A stretch of DNA of 64,000 nt. Source: Centrapalus pauciflorus (Eukaryota > Streptophyta > Magnoliopsida > Asterales > Asteraceae). This document shows positions 1 to 10,140 of the stretch, piece after piece; positions within the stretch are counted from its first letter, which is position 1, and each line of letters opens with the position of its first letter. A program made the position numbers and the translations under genes. Location: assembly GCA_020465985.1 (NCBI GenBank), contig JAANYP010007972.1, positions 1-64,000 of the forward strand, given 5' to 3'. The notes beneath the pieces were generated by a model. That model did not search any database, was not told the DNA's origin, and was given only the letters and a program-made list of their open reading frames with translations.

Positions 1-230
1 GGGGGTTTAGTGTAATTCCCTGATAGTTAGATTAGAGTTGGTCTTGAAGTTTTTTAGTATAAATAAGTCCTATGGGTTGATGAGGACAATAACTCAAATT
101 GTAGTCATTCAACCCAAATTTGTTAGAGTGAAATTGAATATTTTCTTGATTCACATTTTGTGGGTTTTCTGATTTTCTGAATTTCTGAGTTCTTGAATTG
201 TTCATAGCAGTGTGTCTGAAATTCCTAACA
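1..230 (+). repeat. 5' LTR (3' portion) of the non-autonomous element
   Basis: Identical to 1976-2205 except for three substitutions. It carries a TATA box (TATAAATA, near 58-65) and ends CCTAACA, immediately followed by the primer-binding site. Its beginning is outside the window. Confidence 0.88.
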
Positions 231-1938
231 AGTGGTATCAGAGCTTTAGGTTGTGAGCGTTGTTCTTTCTGAAATTTGCAATTGGATGTCAGTGATAGGA
301 GTTAGAAATCATTCATTTGGAGGCAACCTCGTTTGGCGATAATTCTTGGGTTTGACGCTGTTGCAATTGACAATCGTTTCTTGCCAATTGTTAACAATCA
401 TTGTCACTGTTGTTGGCGATCAGTTCTGCAATCAATCTTTGGAAGTTGCTTCTAGTTCTTGATGATCGATTGTGAAGCTGTAAGTGTCCTTCTTGGCTGA
501 TAGTTTCAGAGCTTAGAATTTGTTATCAGAAGGATTTTTTTTTGTGCAATCGATATTGGTTTTGTCTCAAGAATTGTTAATTGATTTTGGTGTTGGGGTT
601 GGCATTTCCAGATGCAGTGTTCAATTCGGAAATTGACTTTGATTTGTTGAATTTGGTAATCGGTTTGGTGGTTTTTTGTTGGTCAATCTTGGAGTTTTTC
701 GGTTGAATCTTGGAGTTTCTTGGCCAATCTTGGAGTCAGATTCAAGGTGGAGCTCTTGAATCAGGCTGTTGAAGTTGCCAATTCAAGTTTTTTGGGGCAG
801 TCGATTCTGTTTTGGGGTTCTTTCAGGTGTTAGTAGCTCTGTTGTTTGGGTTCTGTCTGGTAATTGAATTTCGGTTGAATTTTGGGATTCAAGAAAGTCG
901 AATTCTTGAACGTTTGTCACTGATTTTGAAATATGAATTCGCAAGTCGTAAGAAATTGATTTGGATGTTTGGGTTTAGTCTTGAATCAAGTTTGGATTTC
1001 GGTGATTTGTATTTATCTTGGGTTTTTGTTTTTCTTAATTAGTTGTGAAGTCGAAATGGTCGTTTTGGGTTTTTCTTGAATGACGATTCAAGAATTTAGG
1101 TGTCGACTCATTGCGTTTGTTCGGTTTAGTATCGGAATTGGAGCTACGTTTTGTGGGATTCGCATTGATTCAAGAAGTCGGTTTTGATTTTCGTTCGGTG
1201 TTGATTGAATTTCGAGTTGTTTGATTTTGAAGGCATTTAGATGGCGATACAAGTTCCGTTTGAATTTTTGATTTGTTTTTTTGATGACGGTTGGTTTTCG
1301 GATTGTTTCGTCATGTCGGGGAATTGTATCGATTAGTTTAGTGATCGACGTTTGGGTTATGGCGTTCCGGTTTGTTCAAACCATGATTTTGGTTTTGGTT
1401 GTCGATCGTTTGTTTGCCGATTTGAAGTATTATTCTCGACTTTTGAAGTTTGAATTTTGGTTGGCCCGTATCATTAATTTGTTGGAATTTCTCATGTGTC
1501 GTTTGGTTGCCCGTTTGTTTCCGGCTGGATTTGTGTTTGGGGTTTTGGGAGAAATTACACATTAGTATTTAGTTGCGATAATCGTTGTAGTTTGGGTCCG
1601 GATTTTGTTGATCGATTGATAGGTTCCCGCGTTGTTTTTGGGTCGTCGCTTTTGCGTTGTTTCGGGCCGTTTGGATATTTTGTTTTGGGCTATCGTTTGG
1701 TTGCGACATTTGGTAACCGGTTGATTTTTGATATGGTTTTGTTCTCCGGTTTGTTGGTTTGGTGCACATTGGTGTTTGGTCGCATATGTGATATTTGATA
1801 TTCGTTGTTTTCGGATTGAAGACTTTGGATTCGAATTTGAATTTGAATTTTTGGTAGTGTGTTTCCAAGTAGGTGGAGTAAAACAAATTTGTTTTTGGGA
1901 TTTGTTTTGTTTTTGAAATTCAAGTCAAGGTGGAGATT

Positions 1939-2205
1939 TGTGAGGTTAGTGACTTGAATTAGTTGAAATAGTTCAGGGGGTTTAGTGTAATTCCCTGATA
2001 GTTAGATTAGAGTTGGTCTTGAAGTTTTTTAGTATAAATAAGTCCTATGGGTTGATGAGGACAATAACTCAAATTGTAGTCATTCAACCCAAATTTGTTA
2101 GAGTGAAATAGAATATTTTCTTGATTCACATTCTGTGGGTTTTCTGATTTTCTGAATTTCTGAGTTCTTGAATTGTTCATAGCAGTGTTTCTGAAATTCC
2201 TAACA
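1939..2205 (+). repeat. 3' LTR of the non-autonomous element
   Basis: This complete LTR is about 265 bp long. It starts TG (1939 or 1941; the two are ambiguous) after the polypurine tract and ends CA at 2205. A TATA box lies at 2033-2040. The Gypsy leader resumes at 2206. Confidence 0.85.
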
Positions 2206-2299
2206 GATAGGCTTTGACTATGCTTTAGGAATTGGGAAATGGGGTAGAATAGGAGTTATGCCTATTCTTATGCAAGTATTATTTATATAATTTCAGAAC

Positions 2300-5200
2300 A
2301 TGTCTGGATCTGGTGAAGGAGCTGGAGGTGGACTCACTCCTGAACAGATCATGCAAATCATGCAAACTATGCTTAACGAGAACAATGAGCGTCAAGCTAA
2401 GTTCTTACAAGATCAGTTTCGTGCTCATGATGAAGCCGAAACTAAGCGTAGAGAAGAACGTAGGAAACAACAGCATGATGACACTGGACGCCACAACGAC
2501 GACACCGACGAGGAGGAAGCCCCTGTAGTCCCTCCTAAGGGCTGCAACTTCCGTTACTTTAAGGCTTGCGGAGCTCAACCTTTTAAGGGTGCTGCAAATT
2601 CGATCGAAGCGCTTGAGTGGATCACTGGCATCGAGCGGATTTTTCTCATTAGTGACTGTGCTGAAGAATCAAAGGTCAGCTTCGCTACAACACTGTTCGA
2701 GGGTGGCGCTGTTATGTGGTGGAGATCTCAGGAAAACATGCACGGAGCCAACTGGATTAAGTCCCTATCTTGGGATGAATTCAAAGTTATTTTCTTTCGT
2801 CAGTACTGCCCAGCTGATGAAAAGAAGCGTTTGGAAGAGAAGCTGATGTCTCTTACTCAGGGAACCAAATCGGTGACTGAGTATGAGATTGAATTCACCC
2901 GACTAAGCTTGCTGTCTGACTATCAAGTCGCTACTGAAGAGCGAAAGATCGACCGTTTTCTGATGGGTCTGCATCCTGAATATCAGAAGTTCTTGAAGCA
3001 CCGGGGATATACCAACTATGCTGACTGTGTTGAAGCTGCTCGAATTCTCGAGCAGGATTTTATTCGAGGCGGAGGAGTTCCTACTTCCTCTATTAACCCG
3101 ACATGTCCATCACCGCCCAAGAAATCGCGCACCGGAAGCTATTCTGGATCTTCATCTAGATATTCTCAGCCACAGCAGTTTCAGTACCGACAGTTCAGCT
3201 CGCCTACGGCACAGCAAACTCGATCTTATGCGGTACATTCTGAGCCGAGGCAGTGTCGCCGCTGCCAGAAGTCACACATTGGGCGTTGTAACCCCAATGA
3301 TGTAAGGTGCTATGTGTGCAACGAAATAGGACATAGCAGTGAAGAATGTCCTAACAGAGTTAAAGTTTGCAACAACTGTTTACGCCCTGGACATAATGAG
3401 CATGCATGTACGCATCCGTTCAGCATGATTTACCCGAGTGCAGAGCATCATCCGCGATTGCAGCAGCAGCAATACCGACCTCAGCAACAACATCAACAAC
3501 AACAGCAAAGACAAAATCAACCAGCCCGACATAGCGCATCGCGTGGAGGTTCTAGTCGCCGTAACGAGCCAACTAGGAGTCAGAATCGCGCATTCCAAAT
3601 AACAGCCGAGCAAGCGAAGGAAATACCAGATGTGGTATCTGGTACGTTTCTTGTTAACTCTATCCCTGCTAGAGTTATTTTCGATTCAGGAGCCAATCGC
3701 TCTTTTATATCAAGTGCATTTGCATCTAAGCTTGGAATTACTCCGACAACTCTGCCTGTTATATTTGATATCGAAACGGCCAGTAACGTGTGCGTGTCCA
3801 CCGATAAAATTTACCGCGACTGCATAATTCTGTTAGATAATTGCACGTTCCAACTTGACCTCATTCCTATGGACTTTCACGAATTCGACGTCATCGTCGG
3901 TATGGATTGGCTTGATCATCATGACGCCAACATTGTCTGCAAGAAGAAGTTGATAAAGCTCACTACACCGGATGGCCGCAGTATCTGCATCTATGGTGAC
4001 AGAAAGAAAGGTGACTTATGTTTAATTTCTGTAGTCAAAGCTAGGAAACATATAGCTAAGGGTTGCGTGTCATACTTAGCATATGCAATAGATGCTAAGT
4101 CTGAAAAGAAAACTTTAGCCGAGGTACCGATAGCCTCTGAATTTCCAGATGTCTTTCCCGAGGACATCTCTGGACTTCCACCAGACCGTCAGGTGGAGTT
4201 CAGAATTGATTTAGTGCCCGGCGCGGCACCAATTGCTCGAGCCCCGTATAGACTTGCACCTGCTGAGATGCAAGAAATGATGAAGCAATTGCAAGAATTG
4301 CTTGACAAGGGACTCATACGACCAAGTTCATCTCCCTGGGGAGCTCCTGTTTTATTCGTTAAGAAGAAAGATGGGACTCTCCGGATGTGCATTGATTATA
4401 GGGAGTTGAACAAGGTAACAATAAAGAACAAATATCCATTGCCCAGAATAGACGATCTTTTCGACCAGCTTCAGGGAGCCAGTTACTTCTCAAAGATCGA
4501 TCTTAGATCTGGGTATCATCAGCTCAAAGTTCATGAAGAAGACGTCCCTAAAACGGCTTTCCGTACCAGATATGGGCATTACGAGTTTCTTGTTATGCCC
4601 TTTGGTCTTACAAACGCTCCTGCGGCGTTCATGGATCTGATGAACCGCGTTTGTAGACCAATGCTCGATAAGTCTGTTATCGTCTTTATAGACGATATTT
4701 TCATCTACTCAAAGACTGAAGCTGAGCATGCTGTGCATCTTAGAGAGCTGCTAGAGTTGCTGCGCAAGGAGCGACTTTACGCCAAGTTCTCTAAATGCGA
4801 ATTTTGGTTGCGACAGGTGCTTGCAATCTCGATTTATTCATTTTTTTAAGCTTATCTTTTCTTAAATTTCATGCTCAGCGTTAACTTGCAAATCTTGTAT
4901 CTTATCAGATACAATTCCTTGGTCATGTGATATCTGGTGAAGGAATCTCTGTGGATCCTTCTAAGATAGAAGCCATTCAAAATTGGGAAGCTCCCAAATC
5001 AGCTACCGAGATCCGAAGTTTCTTGGGATTGGCGGGTTACTACCGTCGATTCATTAAGGACTTCTCAAAACTAGCCATGCCTCTTACATCTCTTACTCGC
5101 AAGAATGTTCCCTTTATTTGGGAAGAAGCTCACGAGAACGCATTCCAAACTTTAAAACAGAAACTCACCGAAGCACCTATTTTGGCCTTACCCGAAGGCA

Positions 5201-7041
5201 ATGAAGACTTTGTGGTCTTCAGCGATGCTTCATATCAAGGGCTTGGGTGTGTTTTGATGCAAAGAGGCAGAGTCATAGCATATGCTTCTCGCCAACTTAA
5301 GGATCATGAAAAGAGTCATCCGACTCATGACCTTGAACTTGCTGCTGTGACTTTTGCGTTGAAAACATGGCGGCATTATCTCTACGGCACCAAATGTCAG
5401 TTGTATACGGATCACAAGAGCCTTAAGTATATATTCAGCCAGAAGGAGCTCAACATGCGCCAGCGACGCTCCATGGAACTCATCAAAGACTATGACTGTG
5501 ATATTCTTTATCACCCTGGCAAAGCGAATGTGGTGGCCGACGCATTGAGTCGTAAATCCTACTCCGCCAAATGTCTCTACACTCTGACTCATACTTCATT
5601 TTCATCTACTCTGATTGATGAAATTCTCGTTTCTCAAGCCGAAGCCCTAAAAGAAGAAAACCTCAACTCTGAGGACATGAAAGGGCAACTTCAATTCTTA
5701 ATCGATAGCCCTCGTGGCTTAAAGCTCTTCAAGAATCGTGTCTGGGTTCCGAAATTTGGTAATGTTCGACAGAAAATTCTTTCGGAAGCCCACTGTTCTA
5801 ACTTCTCGGTACATCCTGGCAGCACCAAGATGTACAACGATCTAAAAGTCGAGTATTGGTGGCCCGGTATGAAAAGAGGCGTAGGCCAATATGTTGATAA
5901 TTGTGTTACATGCCGATTAGTCAAAGCGGAGCATCAGCAGCCTTACGGCAGTCTTCAGCCCTTACCGATCCCCGAGTGGAAGTTCGATCACATAACTATG
6001 GACTTTGTGACGAAGTTGCCGACTACACGAAGACAGCACGACGCAATATGGGTTATCGTGGATCGCCTAACCAAAGTCGCACATTTCATTCCGATTCGCG
6101 AAAACTATTCACTTGAGAGACTAGCCAAGTTGTACATAGACGAGATCGTTACGCGACACGGAGTGCCACTGTCAATTGTTTCGGATCGCGACAGTCGGTT
6201 CATTTCAAGGTTCTGGAGTGCACTGCAAAATGGATTAGGCACTAAGATCAGAATGAGCACAGCGTATCATCCACAGCCTGATGGCCAGAGTGAGCGTACG
6301 ATCCTTACACTCGAAGACATGCTGCGGGCATGTGTTCTTGAGTTTAGTGGTAGTTGGGATGACCACTTGCCGCTAGCAGAATTTTCTTATAACAATAGTT
6401 ACCACTCATCCATCAAAGCCGCACCTTTCGAAGCCTTATACGGACGCAAATGCCGAACTCCTACGTGTTGGCATGAAGCCGGTGAAGCACCAATCGCCGG
6501 TCCCGAGCTACTTCAGCAGACAAATGAAAAGATCCGAATCATACGTCAACGATTGGAAACTGCTCAATCTCGACAGAAATCGTATCACGACCGACGCCAT
6601 AAACCTTTAGAATTCCAGAAGGACGACTATGTTGTATTAAAAGTCTCGCCGATGAAAGGTGTGTTCAGATTCGGCAAGCGTGGCAAGTTAGCACCACGAT
6701 TCGTTGGTCCTTTCAAGATCACCGAGCGTGTTGGAACTCAATCTTATCTGTTGGACTTGCCAAGCGAACTGTCCAACATACACCCCGTGTTTCACGTTTC
6801 GCAACTAAGGAAGTGCAAAGAAGATGACAGAGAAAAGTGGGCCGATCATCTGACTTATAAGATTAATGAGAAGCTGCAATGTGACGAGCCTGAAGTCATT
6901 CTAGAGACAAAGATGAAGAAGTTGAGAAATCGAGAGGTAGCAATGGTGTTGGTGCAATGGAGAACTTCTCACGGAACTTCTCAGACCTGGGAATCTGAGC
7001 AGGACATGAGAGTTCGATATCCGCATCTGTTTGAGCCTTAG
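2300..7041 (+). CDS. Ty3/Gypsy gag-pol polyprotein, two exons
   Basis: Coding exons are 2300-4816 and 4909-7041, giving 1549 residues. The N-terminal gag has two CCHC zinc knuckles (residues about 337-350 and 357-370) followed by a Gln-rich stretch. The protease has the DSGA active site at about 462-465. Reverse transcriptase carries the FIDD catalytic box at about 796-799. RNase H begins near 940 (first catalytic Asp at 945). The integrase zinc finger uses His1134, His1141, Cys1171 and Cys1174, and its catalytic core uses Asp1204, Asp1265 and Glu1301. A chromodomain-like segment fills about 1500-1549 and would direct integration to marked chromatin. All these residues are present. Start choice: the ATG at 2300 follows a 3'-splice-like TTTCAG (2291-2296), suggesting that the leader is spliced. 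The first exon runs 33 bases into the intron before a stop, so unspliced RNA gives a product truncated within RT. Confidence 0.9.
4817..4908 (+). other. Spliceosomal-type intron inside the RT coding region
   Basis: This 92-bp segment interrupts the RT frame exactly between Gln839 and the next conserved residues (the QFLGHV block). It begins GTGCTT after CAG and ends TTATCAG. It is T-rich and contains a plausible branch site (TTAAC, about 4881-4885). It lies in phase 0, so its removal restores an uninterrupted frame. No target duplication or inverted ends mark it as a transposon insertion. Confidence 0.85.
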
Positions 7042-7162
7042 GTACTTCGAGGACGAAGTGCAAGCGTGGTGGGCTCATACTATAACACCTTGCTTTTTAT
7101 TTGCATTTTTATTTTTAGTAATTTTGAGCAATTTGCGTAAAATGATGTAATTTCGAGGTTTG

Positions 7163-7169
7163 GTATAAA
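7163..7169 (+). promoter_or_regulatory. LTR TATA box
   Basis: TATAAAT in the 3' LTR, about 30 bases before the likely RNA start and a CT-rich leader. The absent 5' LTR should carry the same promoter. Confidence 0.6.
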
Positions 7170-7559
7170 TAGGAGCCGAGAGTTCATTTTCTCATTTCTT
7201 GCAAGACATATTCCTTTCCAGAGCTCCTCTCTCTAGAATTGAGCTTCTCTCTAGCTTTTCTCCCAAACCGACCGGCCAAATCTCGTGTTCTATACGTTAA
7301 CGGAAAGACCTCGAAGAGTACTACGTGAATCTCCTATTGCATGTACGATTTCATACGGATTTGAGGTAAGAATCGATCTTTTCTTTTTCTGCATTTTCGG
7401 TTTTGAAGATATGAGATTCGAGTCTATCATTTACAGGTGATTTAAAGCTAATTTCGCATGGGTTTTACTAGAATATGATAGATTATGTATAATATAATCA
7501 AACCGAGGCTTGTTGCTTAGTTTATTTGTGATTTTAGGCTTGAAAATGCATGTGTAAAG

Positions 7560-7825
7560 CTGTAGCTTATGAACAAACTCGAGAATATGTAGAACAGACT
7601 CGAAAATAGATAGAACAGGCTCGAATAGGGCTAGATTCGAATCATAGATTCGAATCTAATCACCAGATTCGAGATTGCCTTCGAATCTAACTTCAGATTC
7701 GAATGAGGTTTCGAATCTAATCCCCTGTTCGAGTCTGGCTTCGAGTTTGATACTCAGATTCGAGTCTGGCTTCGAGTCTGATGCTCAGATTCGAATCTAG
7801 CCCCTAAATTTCGAATCTAATTGAT
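7560..7825 (+). repeat. Degenerate TTCGAATCT/AGATTCGAG array in the LTR
   Basis: About a dozen imperfect copies of a palindromic core (AGATTCGAATCT) are spaced 15-30 bases apart. The array lies downstream of the TATA box and of the GTAAG donor. In the full-length RNA it would therefore be in the 5' leader, within the predicted leader intron. The second Gypsy LTR has an analogous but sequence-unrelated array (62330-62620). Confidence 0.75.
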
Positions 7826-8919
7826 AAAATTTACGAACAACGCATAAATTAGCAAAATATTTAGCTAGAAGTTATGGCTTATAGATGTTGGAATATTGAG
7901 CTAGCAATATTAATTTAGCACATGTTCTGTAATATTGAACTTCAGATATTATACATAAGCCGTTTAGCCCAGTTGCGAGTCAAAGCCAGTGCCAGAATAT
8001 ATTAAAAGCCTAGATAAGCAAGAGCAAGCATTATAAAGCAATTTAAAGCGTAAATAAGCCCGAGCAAGTATTCAAAGCATTTTCAGTACTGTGAGTAACA
8101 GTTATTCTTGTTTACATGTTTTATATGAAATTGAGACATAAATTGCTTCTATGTGACTTCTTTGGAATTCAATAGACTTTTGTGAGTGAAGGCGAACACT
8201 GTGGTACAGGTGATGCCCAGCTTAGCCGGATCTTACATTTGATCTATTAATATGCATATTTATCTGCTATCTGTTTATTGTTCTGCATACTATACAGCAA
8301 ACCTTGTGTTAGCGTTTCTTTGTGCATCTCATAAGCATTATATTTAGCGAGCAAGCAATTCTGATGTTCACCACTATCCCTTGAGCATTATACGGGTAGC
8401 TAGCCCCGTATCACAGATTGATCATCTGTCAGCGGTAAACCCATAGTGGTGGCATCTCCGTTCTGCGTGAAATGTCTCAATTGTGCAGCGTTCTTTCTGG
8501 GTATTAAGCAAATGAGCAAGCAAGCAAGCAAGCAAGCATAACAGCCTTTTTAGGCACTTTCGCCTCATATTTTACATGCATTCATGAATATCTGTTTACT
8601 CACTAAGCATTAGCTTACAGTTGCTATTCACAATTTTTACAGGAAAAGGTAAAGAACAAGCTGGACCTTCTGCTTAGGTCTATTATCTGATCTGCCCAGA
8701 GGACTTAGCTCACTTTCAGCTTGTGGTATAGCTTTATGATGCCTTGGGTTCTGGGTAGCTGCTTTTATTTTTAATTTTAATTGTGATGTTTTTAGCAACT
8801 TAGTACTGTAACCTTGAAGCACGTGTAGTGCAAGACTTATTGTAATATTTTATTTAGCTTTATGCATTTATTCTTATTTCCTGGGATTAGCAAGCGTGTT
8901 TTAAAGCAAGGATGTGACA

Positions 8920-10140
8920 GCTGGCTATGCTTCCAATAGCAGCATCCACCAATTTACTTCACCAGAATAACTTGGATTCCAAAAAGGAGTTAAATCTTCT
9001 TAAAATACTGAAAATATGTCACTATTATAAGAATTGAGGATAGAAGATGCTGATGCATAAATGAAGGGCTCCTCTGCTTACTTTCTCTAATGCAGTTTAT
9101 CTTGGATTGTTGACTACTTGACTTCAGTAACTATGATCATATCAGGTGGTATAACTGTAAGTATATACTCTCCATCACTATGTCCTCTTCAGATTGCCCT
9201 ATTAAAATGAACAACGGATCCTCCCATGCCCCAGTTAATGATCTAATATATTTCTCCAGCCAGGTTTACTATTACAGTTGTCACTCATGACTCATCTTTA
9301 CGTGCCTACAGTCCCATAAAACCCCATATGTATTCTCTAAATAACAAAGACACAATTGGTATATAACTTCTTCCCTACCCAGTGCATTTTACAAGCAGTG
9401 AGAAAAGAAGACTGAATGGCACAGGTAATGAGTCGCTGGTACTTCACCAGTCCCATGCTTTACAAAACTCTGGTTATTACTTTGATTTGATTCACCAAAT
9501 CTGAAACTCTCTATCACAATATTATGATTTGTGTAGAATAATTTCTTAATGTTGAAAGAGAATACAACAAGATATATATACAAACCAGAACAGCTAATCA
9601 ATAGCCTAAAATCCCTATAAATCAGCATTTTCCCTAATTAGAATATACTCCTAATCACTAGCTAATTTGTTCACCTAATTACATGGTTTCCTAATCTGAC
9701 ACTCTCCTTTTCTCTATCTTCCATGTCTTGAGTGATGACCTAGAAATCAGTTTATTTACCTCAGATTACCCAGAGATATTTCATGTTATTTACGATGATA
9801 CTAATCAGGAAAATATATATGGCATAAAAGAGAAGGGGATGGGGAGAAAGAGAGAAACATGCTATTATAATTTGGGTGAGTGGTGACCAGCAGTCTGTGC
9901 AGCATTAGATGTGGTTGCAGATGAAGCAATCTTCCATGGAAAATTATCATATATTACCACTCCTATATACCATGTCAGCATCCCCATCTAAGGAGATTGA
10001 GAAGAGTCACTAAATTGATTAACGGGACAAAGTAGCATCACTCGGTTGTTATTCTAAAAGACCAATCAATTTGATTTGTTTTAAACATAATCTCAAAGGT
10101 AGGTATGAATTGATCAACACACAAGACATTCACTCTTTAC
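8920..10140. other. Intronic or intergenic sequence between the Gypsy LTR and FAX1-like exon 3
   Basis: I find no convincing coding exon here. In particular, nothing resembles the expected C-terminal membrane helices of FAX1 on the minus strand. It is most simply intron 3 of the FAX1-like gene, broken by the retroelement at 8919/8920. Confidence 0.5.

Larger units (their letters stand above)
1..2205 (+). mobile_element. Non-autonomous Copia-like LTR retrotransposon (5' LTR truncated by window edge)
   Basis: Bases 1-230 repeat at 1976-2205 without indels and with only three substitutions, so these are the two LTRs. The 3' LTR begins near 1939-1941 and the 5' LTR lacks its first ~35 bases because of the window edge. 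Directly after the 5' LTR is a tRNA-iMet primer-binding site (TGGTATCAGAGC, 233-244). Before the 3' LTR is a purine-rich tract (AAGGTGGAGA, about 1927-1936). Both are typical of Copia elements. The ~1.7-kb interior encodes no gag, protease, integrase or RT; the longest open frame is about 105 codons. The element must therefore have been mobilised in trans. The interior plus strand is strikingly rich in G and T. It lies inside the leader of the Gypsy element that follows. Confidence 0.85.
2206..8919 (+). mobile_element. Ty3/Gypsy chromovirus (Tekay/Del-like), lacking its 5' LTR in this window
   Basis: The order is leader remnant (2206-2299), gag-pol polyprotein (2300-7041, with one intron), polypurine region (GCGTGGTGGGC, about 7064-7074) and 3' LTR (7081-8919). 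The domain order PR-RT-RH-IN, with a C-terminal chromodomain-like segment, assigns it to the chromoviruses; Tekay/Del is my best match by motif appearance. The 5' LTR and primer-binding site must lie left of the window because the smaller LTR element interrupts the leader. The coding region has no frameshift or internal stop once the intron is removed, so the insertion is probably fairly recent. It appears to sit in an intron of the minus-strand FAX1-like gene to its right. Confidence 0.88.
7081..8919 (+). repeat. 3' LTR of the Gypsy element
   Basis: The LTR is 1839 bp. It starts TATAACACC (a TA in place of the usual TG) and ends GGATGTGACA. The left junction aligns with the junction of the second Gypsy LTR in this window (63447), which starts TGTAACATC. 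A TATA box is at 7163-7169, followed by a CT-rich leader. A strong 5' splice site (GAG/GTAAGAAT) is at 7364-7365. A degenerate array of TTCGAATCT-type repeats fills about 7560-7825, and a short (AAGC)n run lies at about 8513-8540. Confidence 0.85.

Noticed and set aside
1281..1923. Overlapping open frames of 60-105 codons on both strands inside the small LTR element
   Set aside because: They follow from the low stop content of a GT-biased strand. They resemble no gag or pol motif and overlap on opposite strands.
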